Assembly (NCBI GenBank): GCA_038373885.1 | Contig: JAWZYV010013163.1 | Span: 868,001 to 932,000 of the forward strand | Direction of reading: 5' to 3' | Source: Cheiracanthium punctorium | Taxonomy: Eukaryota > Arthropoda > Arachnida > Araneae > Cheiracanthiidae | DNA length: 64,000 nucleotides | In this document: in pieces, positions 47,764-60,029 of the stretch | Position numbering within the stretch: the first letter of the stretch is position 1 | Layout: the number at the start of each line of letters is the position of its first letter | Notes under the pieces: generated by a model | Told to the model about the DNA's origin: nothing | The model's database searches: none | What the model saw: only the letters and a program-made list of their open reading frames with translations | Translations under genes and position numbers: made by a program

Positions 47764-48013
47764 CACCCTCTCAAAGAAAAACAAGTATTCGAGCGTAAGT
47801 CAAATTTTCTGTTAGTTTCATATTTATAATAATAATATATTGTACTTCATTAAAGTAATTCATGTCAATGTAATAACATCTCTAATGTAATAACATCTCT
47901 ATAAAATACAATAATTTCATTCGAATTTTGCGATTTTTCAAAACCTAATTAGCTATTTACAAAACTTAAATAGAAAATTTCGGTATTACTCATACTTTTT
48001 TTAGTGAAAGGTG
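47764..48013. mobile_element. TIR MITE family Z, copy 3
   Basis: Left end CACCCTCTCAAAGAAAAACA then AGTATTCGAGCGTAAG. Right end on the minus strand is CACCTTTCACTAAAAAAAGT then ATGAGTAATACCGAAATTTT. 250 bp. It starts about 25 bp after the palindrome. Confidence 0.78.
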
Positions 48014-49227
48014 ATATGACAAAATATTTTTTGACTTTAGCCTAAAAGTGGGGATTTTCGTTAATTTGCTTCTACATATTTTTAAAGCAGTATGAATTTA
48101 TAGAAAAATAAGCGCAGCGCCAGCCAATAAGCTAAGTAAGCAACTGCTTAGGGATTTGCTCTTAACCTGGGGTAAGCGTATTCTTGAGGGTACGAGGAAA
48201 AATTATCTGTAACGATGAAAGCAATTGAGCAATCCTTTTAAGTGCTAAAATTAAGTAACTTGAATAGTTAATCACTAACTACACACAAAATCCCATCCTG
48301 ATTTGAATATAGCCTTGCTGTCGAATTTTGAATAGCCTTGCTATCTCAGTTGCTGTCGTGTCCACTTTGCTACTAAATTAGAGATAAGACAACTTGGGAT
48401 ACTGTTTTGGTTTAAAAAATGCCATTTTCACACAATTTTCAAATATTCGGCAACTTTTCTTTTAATCTAGGCAACTAATTTGGTGATCAGAAGACGACTG
48501 GCTTAGTTCTTTTTTTACAATAATTGTGCTTAGCCCATTTCTAAATTCTCGTGAATTGTTAGCAATCTTGGTAGCTTTCGGCAAAGGCCAAATTTGGCAT
48601 TGGCACCAGAAATAAGTTTCCAGAACTGAAATCAGTTTGTATCTTAAATCAGGTAATATCTTAAATTTGCCAAGAAATCATCAAACCATTCTATTATAGA
48701 AATATGGTATTGCAATTTCAAATTGAACAATTTTGAAGTGCATCATAATTTGATAGGTCAGAAGCAAGTTATGTGGTGTCCACATCAGTTCTTTTTAACG
48801 CTATAATGGGATCAGCGTATCTTTTAACTACAGACATGCTACTATTTGAGAAAAATATGCTATTTTGGCTACTTTTTTCATGCTAGTGAGACTGCTAATG
48901 CTAATATTTTAACCTCCTCATAGTGGTGGACACTCTGTCTTTCAAGCTAAATAAATTATTATGAAAAAAAAGTATGTCCGATGATGTGACGAGAGTTTGG
49001 GTTGCTTTATAATAAAGGGAGTAATGATAAAGAAAATTTGTAAAAATGGTGTGCAGGAAAGGAAAGCGGCTGGGAACCGCAGGCATAGGGCATCACTCTC
49101 AAGCAGCATCAAAGTCAGATCCCAGGAATGAAAAAAGGTACAAAACGAGACAGTTCAGTTGAAAAAAAAAAATCCGAACCGGACAAGTCGTGAGATCACA
49201 GATGTATCATGAGATCTCGGATCAAAA
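48014..49227. other. No recognisable feature
   Basis: AT-rich; no recognisable motif, RNA gene or repeat structure. Confidence 0.4.
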
Positions 49228-49739
49228 TACCGGGTGTTTAAAAAAATATGACTCGATATGAAAAAATCATAACTATTCAGATTTCAATGCATTTCGATCG
49301 AAAAAATGTATTCGTAGAAATGAAAAAATCTCGAGTTTCCCGCAGTTGAGAAGTAGCGCTAATGCTGTTTCATCAACCACCATTTCGGTGTTTGTGAATA
49401 TGGCGACTGCACAACAGAAATCGTTTTCTGTTTAATGCATCCCGAAATGCGAGTCTGTAACAATTGTTCGGATGAATTTTCCTTGAGAAACCTGGTGTTG
49501 AGCCTCTTGCCACGAAGAGCATTAGAAAATGGTATAAACAATTCAAAGGCGAAAGTTTTTTGTGTAAAGGAAAATCACCTGGCCTTTCCCACATCAGTAT
49601 CATCCCCCTTGAGCAACATTTGGTTTTTAAGAGAACTTTATTATTATCTATAATGTAAAATTAATCTGAAGTGTCTGTGTTGAATATTTTTTTATAATGT
49701 ACTCATTTCAAATCGAGTCACTTATTGAAATACCCTGTA
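49228..49739 (+). mobile_element. 512-bp TIR element with transposase N-terminal remnant
   Basis: The left end is TACCGGGTGTTT, continuing AAAATATGACTCGATATGAAA. The right end on the minus strand is TACAGGGTATTTCAATAAGT then GACTCGATTTGAAA. The terminal TA fits a TA target site, as in Tc1/mariner-related elements. The body carries only the N-terminus of the transposase (49397-49610), so this is an internal deletion derivative of a longer coding element. Confidence 0.8.
49397..49610 (+). pseudogene. DUF4817-like transposase N-terminus
   Basis: One frame gives ATAQQKSFSV, a stop, then IPKCESVTIVRMNF. A second frame gives SIRKWYKQFKGESFLCKGKS then PG. This follows the DUF4817/HTH pattern ATxQQKAFCVLxFAKxESVxTVQRxFRRxF...SIRRWxxQFxETGxLCKGKSxGRP found at the start of Tc1/mariner-superfamily transposases of arthropods. 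At least one frameshift and several stops are present. The catalytic domain is deleted. Confidence 0.8.
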
Positions 49740-49799
49740 TTATTCAAGTCACGTAATAAATGTACTGATCATTTCAATCAGAATCTGAATTCCCGTAAT

Positions 49800-49870
49800 C
49801 AGTGGCGGATCCTGGAAAGGAACTAGAGAGTTTCAGCCCCACGCTCCTCCCTCACCCACAAAACAAAAGC
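49800..49870 (+). mobile_element. hAT-like end (CAGTGGCGGATCC)
   Basis: CAGTGGCGGATCCTGGAAAG is a standard hAT-type terminus. A matching CCGCCACTG end was not found within a few kilobases downstream, so the element is truncated or interrupted. Confidence 0.45.
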
Positions 49871-50345
49871 CACTGAAGCACTTCGTTTAAGGAAAATTAT
49901 CATTTTATCAGCGTTCCTGCTCTGTCTTTTATCGTATAAGAAAAAACTTGTGTGAGTTTGGGTTGCAAGTTTGGAACAAACATTTCAGATTTTCAAACAG
50001 ACTGCTACGTAGGAATCGAAGTGCAAATCTAAAATTATTAAGTCAATTAAACTTTTTGAAATGAAAGGAGGTAATCATGTTTTAGGGTGTATTATTCAGT
50101 TTAGGGGGAAGCTCAGTTTGCTGAAAAATCATTAGTGTTCGAGATATTTAAAAATTACGAAAATTTAGCCTTGTCATTCAAACAACGTTTGCCCAGGACC
50201 CGAGAAGTTTATTGGGCTACTATGTAGCAATCGAACAAAAAATCTAAATTTATGTAAGAAAAGCTCAAAATAAAAATCTTTTTAGTTCATTTTTTGTTTA
50301 CTTTATTAATTAACCCCTTCCAAAAATTTTTGCACTGCTTTACAG

Positions 50346-50495
50346 CAAGGATCTCCAAACTTTTCAGCCCGAGGGCCGCATTAACTATCTAAACAACAGT
50401 TCGGGGGGCCGACTACACACTTGAAATTCAAATAAAAAGAATGCAAACACAGATGTTGTTTCTAATTGCTTGTTTAATGTTATTTTATTTAGCTA
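50346..50495 (+). mobile_element. hAT-like left end interrupted by a Helitron
   Basis: CAAGGATCTCCAAACTTTTC followed by AGCCCGAGGGCCGCATT is the usual start of a hAT (Charlie-like) element. It is cut at 50495 where the minus-strand Helitron begins. A continuation after 53100 could not be established. Confidence 0.5.
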
Positions 50496-53100
50496 CTAGC
50501 TGAGTGCCCGTTCTTCGCACGGTAGTAAACGAAAATATTCCAAACATGCGTAATCGCAATTAATTCTAGTGGTGTGAAATCTAAAATAAAACAAAATTAT
50601 TTGACTCTTGATGTAAAGTTTGCGTCATGAGTTCTAACCTGGTATCATTGCAATTTAATGACTCAATGAACTATGTCAGTATCATTCGCGATCAGAAAAG
50701 TAAAAAGGTTAACAGTTTGAAGAGAACGCCTGACTTTCAAAATGTGTTATTTCTACATCATACTGTTTTTTAGGTTCAAGTTGTAGTATTAAATACCTCA
50801 GACACTACATGAAATGGACAACCGTTTATTTTAAAATAGCTGCGCACCCGCTCTTCATACGGGAAGAAACGAATATTTTACTAAAATAATATCTGCATGT
50901 GACAAAACAGAATTTAATTTTTAAAAAAGTTCAAGTAATGTCCTCGAAATTACTGCAGGATATATCACGCAAATTAGAATTACTTATCGTTCAGTCGGCT
51001 GTAAAACAACCCTTGAAAAAGGATAAACAGACCACTTTTAATTTCATGAAATATTTATTAACGTGGTATATTGTAATTTATTCATATTATCCTTACAAAT
51101 CTACTAATACTACCTATTACGTATATCAATACTATCTATCTTCCTTCTCCTTCTGCAAGGCTACATTAAAAGAAACAGCTTAGATTATTTTGTACTAATG
51201 CGATCTTCTTATTCTATGATGATTCTTTGCAATTTAATCATTAGCATTAACAATTATCATTTCACATAATGGTTGCCATTAAGGAAGCTCTCTCTCTCTC
51301 TATTTAATTTATGTATAGTTTTGTAAGATTTGCGTATTTAGCACCGCAAAACATTTCATCTCAACTTGGTGGAAAATATCCAAGCGGTGCCGTTTTAAAT
51401 GTCCATATATCCAATATAGCGATATCTTATAAATCCTCCATGGTTCTGTCTCCTGAAAAACATCAAACTGTGTAATCTCGAGGAGCTATTTAGAATAGCT
51501 TTAATTGTGACAGAACGCAGTTGAAAAGTTTGCAAATTTCACGCATTTTTTCTTAATTTATGACGTCACTGTTCAGCTGCCGTAAAAGATACCCCGGTTG
51601 TTTGAGGGAGTTAATTTAGATTTTTCGCACAGTAGTTTTCAAACGGTATCTTATTAAAACTTACAAAGACGTCGAAATTTTTTTTTGCTTTATAAAGTAC
51701 CCCTATGGAGGAACGTAATCCAACGTTAAAATAAAACTATACTCGCAACATGCATATGTTAGAAAACCTATCAGCATTTTTAAATAAACAACGGATTAAA
51801 ATGCAACTAATAATAATAATAATCGCTATTTAGATTCGCTATAGGTGTGACAGGTCGTTAGAGTTGCAGAGTTTAAAAATTTCACTTATTTTTAAAAATT
51901 TATGACGTGACTGTTTAACTGCCGTAAAAGATACCCCGGTTGGTTGAGGGAGTTAATTTGATATTTCGCTCAGTAGCTTTCAAACGGTATCATATTAAAA
52001 TTTACAACAACGTTGGAAACTTTTTTGCTGTATATAGGAATAGACACTATGGAGGAACGTAATCCAACATTAAAATAAAACTATACTCGCATATATATGC
52101 CTGCGACATAATTAAATGCGGGAGAAAAAAATAGAACAATTTTAATATATCGGGCTTTAAAACAAACTTTGTTACTTTTAAAATGAACATTTTCAGCTTC
52201 GTTAAGACATTTCAATTTTTAATTGCAACAGATTAAAATACCACTGATAATAATAATAATCATGAATTTCTCAGTTTATTTCTAAAGTAAGTGTTAATCA
52301 AAATATCGCCTCCTTGTGTTAAAAAAAAGAGCAGGGATAAATGCGTTAAAATTGTGGCGTAATTTTTAGGTATCTTAAAGCATTTGACGTCCTAGATCCT
52401 CACTTGCGAATTGGAATTCCGATATCCTATCTTAAAAACTCCATTGGTTGTAAAAAAACCTTTTTTCTAATCCTTTTTGTGGCACCAACCCAACATAAAT
52501 TCTCGTGCCATATCGCAATGTAATGAATGGCGTAAGATCGCGTTGATTCTATTAAATTCTAAACATTAGGTTGCATTGAAATTCGTAAAAAATTATCTAA
52601 TTGACATAATGTTTTTGTTTTCATTTTAAAAGAGAGAGAAAAAAAATGTTTCACCATTTGTGAAAATATCAAAAAGTTATGACGGATAGAATTCAAGATG
52701 CGACAGTTTTAAAATTATTTTAAGAAAAATTCGCCAAAACAGATACTTAGTAAAACGAATTCCTAAAAATCAGTAAATCATGTTACGTATTCAGAATGAA
52801 CTGTTTTTAAAAGAAAATTTTCTCCTCTATTCGATGATACAACTGCCGTTTTGCTGCGAGCGTAATTTCCGCCGTTATTACGAATTAGGTGAGAAAAAAC
52901 GCCAAAAATCGCATAAAACATAAAATAAAAAAAATTCTAGGTCGAATTTTGAAAAAATCGCTTCGAGGTGCATAACTTCATGTTAAGAACTTCCTAAGTA
53001 TCAAATTTGGTGTTTCTAGGTATAGCCGTTTGTCCGTAACGCTGCCGACAGACACACACACACACACACAGACTTCTTCTTTTATAAGAAGTAGAGAAGA
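50496..53100 (-). mobile_element. 2.6-kb minus-strand Helitron with internal duplication
   Basis: On minus, the 3' end is a hairpin with stem CCGT/ACGG (50508-50511/50519-50522), then CACTCAG and CTAG (50496-50499) followed by T. The 5' end is near 53100 (TCTTCTCTACTTCTTATAAAAG on minus), preceded inside by a (CA)n tract. An internal segment with GCCGTAAAAGATACCCCGGT occurs twice (about 51578 and 51919), tandemly at about 340 bp. A second, decayed 3' end (hairpin stem 50847-50850/50860-50863, then GTGCGCAGCTA on minus) lies 340 bp inside. No helicase is present. Confidence 0.78.
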
Positions 53101-53156
53101 TTATTTAATAACGCATTAGTACGTTACACCTGAACATATGTATTAGTGGGAATCGT

Positions 53157-53259
53157 CCCAGCAAACACACACACACGTTCTCTGAACGTCTATTAATGTT
53201 CAGAAGACGTTTCCTGAACGCTAATAGACGTTCAGAGAACCTGTGTGTGTTTTCTGGGG
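53157..53259. mobile_element. 103-bp palindromic MITE
   Basis: Ends CCCAGCAAACACACACAC and GTGTGTGTTTTCTGGGG, with inner inverted pieces GTTCTCTGAACGTCTATTA and TAATAGACGTTCAGAGAAC. The same CCCAGCAAACACACA end occurs once more on the minus strand near 15275, inside the family-Y element, suggesting a family. No clear target duplication. Confidence 0.75.
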
Positions 53260-53518
53260 TGAAATTGTTTTCTGGATGCCGAAATGGCAGGCATTTCTGA
53301 CTTCAGTTTGGATGTCCCTAACATGAATAGTGGCCTGAGATTATTATCACACAAGTACGTTCTTCAACGATAAGCAAGTTTATTATATCATCTTATTAAC
53401 TGTGAACAGAAGGTGAAAAAGCAAGCAGCGAATATAGGTTTTGCAATGTAGTGATTATAAGCGTAAAGTTTTCAAAATTATTGGGGGGGCCGGGCCCCAC
53501 AACCACATATATTCACGT

Positions 53519-53695
53519 CAGTGGCGTAGACAAAGGGGGGGGGTTAGGGGGGTCATAACCCCCCATGAGGAATTTTTTTCCATACAAAACGTATATTTTT
53601 CACTCCCTTATCATACACCCGTATACATATATGTGAGTTGCAGAAGTCGTAACTCCCCCATGAAAAATTTCTGGCTACGCCACTGATTCACGTAC
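53519..53695. mobile_element. 177-bp hAT-type MITE
   Basis: Ends CAGTGGCGTAGACAAAG/CTGGCTACGCCACTG. Perfect 8-bp target duplication ATTCACGT at 53511-53518 and 53696-53703. GC-rich subterminal CCCCCC/GGGGGG arms. It landed in a GGGGGGGCCGGGCCCC-bearing sequence that resembles 54195-54245. Confidence 0.94.
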
Positions 53696-53703
53696 ATATA
53701 ACT

Positions 53704-55847
53704 TAGTAATAGCTGCCAACTACCATGGAATATATATAACCACTTTTTCTACATGATTTTTCGGCTTAAAATATAGCAAAATTTTTGTGCTGCACCTATG
53801 TAGGTTAAGTATCCATGTTAGTATCTTCCTGCCATGTTATAAGTTAAAAATAGAAGCAGTGTAAAATATCCAAAATAGGAAAAAAAAAAAACATTTTCGA
53901 TGAGATAGTGCATTTTAGACACATCTGAACTTTTCTTTATTTCATACTTTACATTGCATAATCTGATTTTAATTAACCAGAGCCTGGTGAGGGCAGCTTA
54001 TAGTAACATTGTGTGTTACGTGGCGTCACAATGAATACTAAATCATGATTGAAATCAAACGAAGAAAATTTTTAAAAGTCCAAGTAAAGGTTTTTTAAAC
54101 GTTTTTAAATGGCGTGAAATACTTTTTTTTATGTTAGTATAAATTAATTTTCTGTATTTAGTGGTAAATTATTGGGTGGGCTCAGCCCCTATTCACAATT
54201 TATTGGGGGGGCTCGAGCCCCACCGGCCCATATAATTCTACCCCTATGGTAGTGATTATATTTGGGAAACAGCGCGCTATTGCTTGCTTCTATATTTTAC
54301 CCGTAATAATTAAATTCATTAGTTCTAGGCACATAAAAACTATAATGCGGCACTTCAGAAACAAACGCAGAAATTAAAAAGCAAGAGACGAACTAAAAAC
54401 TACCTGATTTAAATACTTTTCTGTATTTGCATCGTATTTTTTCCCAAATAAACTTGAAACTTTCCAATATGAAAAACCCAAGGAACTAAAATTGAGTGGA
54501 TAATTCTTTTGTATGATTCACTGCATATGCAAACAAATTTATGCTTGGATTAATCAAATCTGAGCGGAAGCCCCTCGTTTTGTAACTCGAATTGATCATT
54601 TCTTTAACACTGGTTTAATATTATCAACAGAATTCTGAAACAGCAAAAGAGAATGTACATACAAAGTGCATATAAACAACAACACCTCAAGTCTGCATCG
54701 GTTTCTGAACATGAGAAAAAGGCGCGAATCCATTTTTCAAGATAAGGCAGAAATGCGATTATTTATATTGGACATTAAAGTTATTCAATTTCATTTTATC
54801 AAATAACCAAAACAGAAAGAAAAAAAAAAGCCATATTCTCAAAAATGTCACAAAGTTTATCGCTTTTCTGTTTGCAGACACAGAGAGAGAGAGAGAGAGA
54901 GAACATTAAATCCGTGAAGGGGGAGAACTTGATAAATGCTCTTGTGACGTTGCTATGAATTCCGATAAAAAAGGCGAAGACCGTCTGGGTACCCAAATTT
55001 TCGGAACTGTGTGTTTCTTAAATCTATTTTTCAATAATTTCGACAATCATTATTGCCATACAGACGTTTATTCCGGGAAGAAATAAATAACTTGACGCAA
55101 AAGTCTCTTTCTCTCCTGACATATTTCCAGGGGAATTTATTTTGACACGTTTTCGTATTTGAACGGAGGGGTGGAGGAGGGAATGTATTATGGGAAACTG
55201 TTACATTTTATTATTTGATGCTTTGAAAACTTGTTAGTGTTTGAGTGAGGTTTTTGCTATGAGGCTGCCGGTAAATGAAGTCACACTTTTCTTTTCTTTT
55301 TTTCAATACTTCAAACTCCTTCTTCTCCCCTTTGTCACAAAGGGGCACTTCTTCAAGGTGCCAAGTCTTACAACGTTATAAATCCTGTTTCAAGTTCTAC
55401 TCTTAAACTTTTAGTAAGCGACATTTGTGAGCATACAATAATAATAGTAATGATAATAATTTACGTACTTATTTTGGAGGAAATAAGATTAAGGTTTGTA
55501 AGAAAAAAAGTGTAATTAATGTACGTACAACAGGAGGAAGTTTCCTTAAGTGAAGAATTTATAAACATAACATTCATGGGAAAATATCACAACATTCCAT
55601 GAGCGCACATAGCTGTGGGCAGGGAGGGGGTCATACACCCTCCCCGATTTACGTACTAGTATAAAGTTATCCCATGATTTACGTACTCGTGGAACGTAGA
55701 AGTGTTTCAACACTAAGATATAGTATATGTCTGGTGCAGGACCTAGACTTGCCCCCCCCCACACTTAAACAATCATATGGACGTCCATGTAACATACGGG
55801 ATAAAAATGAAAAGAAAAAAATCATGTGAAAGTTATTTTAGTGCTAA
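53704..55847. other. No gene; hAT-like end near 54195-54250, (GA)n near 54880
   Basis: TTATTGGGGGGGCTCGAGCC (54201) and the following CCCCTATGG look like a hAT 3' end related to the sequence at 53480-53518 in the same orientation. A (GA)11-type microsatellite lies at about 54880-54902. The rest is AT-rich without recognisable genes. Confidence 0.4.
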
Positions 55848-56413
55848 TCTATATAAATAAAATTAGACTTTTGTCTGTACATTTCTTGGAATTCAAAAAT
55901 TTTGCGATTTGTATCCATTTCAAGCACCTGAGAATCCGGTACGACCCTCAAAAAAAAGTTTGTTTGTCGTTCTGTCATTCTGTCATTCTGTCCGTGACGC
56001 TTTTTTTGTTTAAGCATCACGTAAAAACGACTGAAGCGAATGATATGAATTTGGGTGTCATGATAGGTGGTCACTCAACTTAAAACATAGGTGTCAAATT
56101 AAAAAAAATCTTGATTAGATTTTCAGATTTTGCGAAAATCGTTACCAACTACTTAAAATTGTATTCGAGCATCACGTAAAAACGACTGAAGTGAATGAAA
56201 TGAAATTTAGTATCATGTGTGTGCGTGATAGGTGGACACTCAACTTCAAACATTGTCGTCGAATTTTTAAAAAATCTTGATTACATCTTGAGATTTTGCG
56301 AAAATTGTTTCAAACTTCGTAAATTTGTGTTCGCACATCACGTAATAACTGCAAAGGTGAAAAAATGGTATTTGGTGAAAATGATAGGTGGTCACTCACC
56401 TTAAACTATAAGC

Positions 56414-56456
<43 letters not shown>

Positions 56457-57070
56457 GATCAGAATTTGGGACTTTACGAAAATCGTTTCAAACTGAGTAA
56501 ATTTTTGTTCGCGCATTACGTAATAACGACTAAAGCGAATGATATGAAATTTGGTCACATGATAGGTTGTTGCTCAACATAAAGTATAGGTGTCTAATTT
56601 TTTAAACATTTTTATTAGATTTTGAGATTTTGTAAAAATTCTCTCAAAATGCGGTTATACTTCTTCAAGCATCGCGTAATAACGACTAATACGAAATTTG
56701 ATGATATGATAGGTAGTTGCTAATCTTAATTTATAGGTGTTGGATTTCTAAAATATTTTGATTATATTTTGAGATTTTGTGAAAATCGTTTTAAAATGCT
56801 GAAATTTTTGTTCCAGCATCACAAAATAAAGACTGCAGGGAATGAAACGAAATTGGGTGACATGATAGGTTGTCACTCAACTTAAATTCTAGGCTTCCAA
56901 TTTTTCAAAAATATTGATTATATTTTGAGATTTGCGAAAATTATTTCAATATGCTTAAATATTCGTTCGTGCATCACATAATTACGACTAAAGCGAATGA
57001 AATTATATTACTTAGTTACTCTCTAACCTGTAATATCTTAACAATGCATAAAAATTATAACTTCGCTTTC
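55848..57070 (+). mobile_element. Second copy of the 156-bp-unit Helitron, 3'-truncated
   Basis: Starts TCTATATAAATAAAATTAG after an A and follows 25059-26530 through ATAAAAATTATAACTTCGCT, then loses homology about 100 bp short of the expected hairpin and CTAG. It has seven units (starting near 56009, 56163, 56329, 56508, 56664, 56811 and 56965) against nine in the other copy. An A-tract of 8 in the other copy is 36 A long here (56419-56454). Confidence 0.88.
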
Positions 57071-57074
57071 TTTA

Positions 57075-60025
57075 CTTAGCCGGGGACCCTCGGCTATTGC
57101 CGATCACCCGAACTGACCAATCCGGGCCTGCGTTTGTCTTTGTGTTGTTACAATTGTTTCATACAAAAATATATACCAAAACAAACTCTCCATTAGGTAG
57201 GTCTTCTGTGAGAGTGCTACAGTATTGGACAAATCGAGCTGTGCATTTCGATAATAGTCCTAAACGGCAGTCGTATGCATCCTTCAAAATGGCCCTATAT
57301 ATCACCGCAACGAAAAATAAGTTCCAAAATTTAAATCCATGCTGTCAATATGTGCTACATTTGGCGAAATATCTCCAAACAATTATGTTATCTAATGAGG
57401 ACTTTAAAATTCATAATTCACGCTTTAATTTGCAGATTTGGATGCAACAAATGCAAAGTTTGAATATTTAACGTACAGAACATTAACTTTAGACTAAATC
57501 AAACTATAGAAGAGCATATTGCCTCAGAGTAATTAAATATAATATATTGCTTTCTTTTATCTTAGATAGGCGACCACCAAAAGCACAGAATGGTGGGCCA
57601 CAACCAGCTAACTTATCTCTAGATAAACTAAAGAGTTATGATTGATTTCTTAATTCACAATCTCCTCTTTCTAAAAAAAGTTATAAGGAAAAATTAAATG
57701 TATCAAATTAGTTATAGTATCTTCTATCTACCAAATAAATAATTTTTTAAAAATTCCAGTAACAATACATGAAAAAACCGTTTCGGAGAATTACCAAATT
57801 TGTCACATGCATACTTTATCTTTTATCATCACATACGCTATATCGTTTCTTTTCAAGAATTCAACCGAGTATAGTCACGTACATACGAAATCTCAAACGC
57901 ACCGAGTTTATAATTCACTACAAAAATAGTTTTATATTGTTTGGCCAAAATTCAATTTGATCCACATTCTTCTGCGGAATTTGTAACGTGATAAAAAATA
58001 GGAAGTCTTAAATTTAATTTTGAAACACATTCTTACAGAAAATTAAAGTAAGGAGAAAAATGTCATAGTCCCGCACACTCCAAGAAACTAGATTGAAATT
58101 TTTTGTTTATCATATTTTATTTTACCATACGCAAGGAGTCACCTTTCTTTGCCACGGCCATACTAATCAGAACTACCCTACCCATACAAATCTTATTTTA
58201 ATCTATTTTATACTTTTATTACCTGAGTATGCAGAGTGAACGGAACGAAAACATAAAAAGAAGTGCTTTTAATTATTATTATTTGATTCCCTCATGTTCC
58301 GATAGATGATTTTCGAAACGCTGCTTTAAAATTAAATTTAAAAACAATCAAGCCATGTAATTTCCCGAAAGTTCTGCGTACCTCTGCGTGCTGTCTAGGT
58401 CTTTACAACTAATAAGTTATAAAAGAAAAAAAAATGTCGAAATTTTCTACATGACGTTCTTTTTTTGAATTAAGGTTTTTGATTAGGTTATTGAAGCATA
58501 TTATTATTTTCTGTTCTTTTCTATAATTATAATTTTCTCTACATTAAAAATAATTTCAATTACCTCTTTCTAAAAGTTTTTTCAGTGCTTTACAGAGTAG
58601 GAAATTTGTTACCTGTTTCTGAGCTAGGCGTTCTCAGCCTGTGGTTCGATATTTTAGTGACCTCACGGATGTTTTTAAAATAGTCAAATGCGAAAACAAA
58701 ACTTTGCCACATCAAATGAGGCCTGCAGCGGCCTTGTCGGAGGAAGTTCATGGCTGGCTCCAAAACCCTCCATGTTGAAACGGTACCTGGAGGGGTGCCA
58801 ATCTAGGTGCAGCTCACGCATCAGGAAATGCTTCAAAATTAGGAGACTTTATTGCTTATTTTTGAAAGCAACGATGGTCACAGGAGATGAATGTCTGCCC
58901 CTGCATCTTTGCGATGATGGTAGTGAACAAGTTTAAACAAATAACGTAAATAATTTTTAGCAGCTACCTTTACAGCTGAAATATTCGTTTGCATTTTATA
59001 TTTTATAAAGATTCTCTGAGTAATCCAATTTGCATGCATGAATTCAAAAGGTCTCCTTATTGTACTTAGTATTATGGTTATATAATAAGTTTTATTATTT
59101 TTACCCCAGGAATGTACACATCCTTCAATACGAATCTTTACAGTCACTTTAGCTGGACTAGGTATAAAACAAATGAAACACGTATATACGCGAAACACGC
59201 TTTTAGTTTAATTTTGTCATAACAGATAAATAATGAAATTTATTTTCTCATGCTTTATACTTCCTTTTAACTCAATTTTTACACGTAATCACAAACAGTT
59301 CCAAAGTTTTATAACTCTGATATTTGAATTGTGAGGAAGTCATATTTAGTATATATCACGGACGTATCCGTAAATAGCCAAATCTTCGTAACAATTTGCT
59401 CTTCATTTAAAGGATGGAAAAAATACTTAGTTATTTTATAGGGTCTCGCAAAATTGCATTAACTTGGCATGATATGCAGCTTTTCTTGGGTTTCATCCAA
59501 AATCAGGACAAGCTTAACAACGATTCATCGACAAAAATGTCACGAAAGAGACTGTTCAGTTTGATAATGCTTTATAATCGATGCGTTTAGCATCATTTAT
59601 CTTCCTTGTTAAAATTCTCTTGACTTGCACAAAACTTCAGACGTCAATTGCGAATTTATTTTCATTAACTAATTTATTTTTTATTTCAAGGGCGGGCATT
59701 TGTCCGACAGCATTCGTCAACACTAAAATCCAAAATATTGGCCATTTTCTGTGGGGGGGAGCCTAATAGGTGGGTGTGATGAAGACCAGATATCTAATTT
59801 TAATAATTATTTAATTTGGCTCTCTTTAATGTAATCTATCCAAAATCATGTATTCTAAATAATTTCTATTCTCATTTTTCTATCACTTCGGCTTTTAATC
59901 TGTTTATTCGCTTTTCCTCGTATGCATTATTATTATTTTTTTTTTTTTTGTCTCTTCAGACTTGTTGGAGCCGTTGTGCTAAAAATAGATTATATTACAT
60001 CCATTTGCAATTGCAACGAACATTT
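57075..60025. other. No recognisable gene
   Basis: Includes a 124-codon open frame (57097-57471) whose start is GC-rich (CCGGGGACCCTCGGC) but which matches no family I know, and an 82-codon frame (58688-58936). A hAT-like string, GGCGTTCTCAGCCTGTGG, occurs near 58627 without a partner. I would not call either frame a gene. Confidence 0.4.
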
Positions 60026-60029
60026 TTGC

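Noticed and set aside
57097..57471. 124-codon ORF after the second 156-bp-unit Helitron
   Set aside because: No family motif, no homologous frame elsewhere in the window and no gene-like context; kept only as a note.
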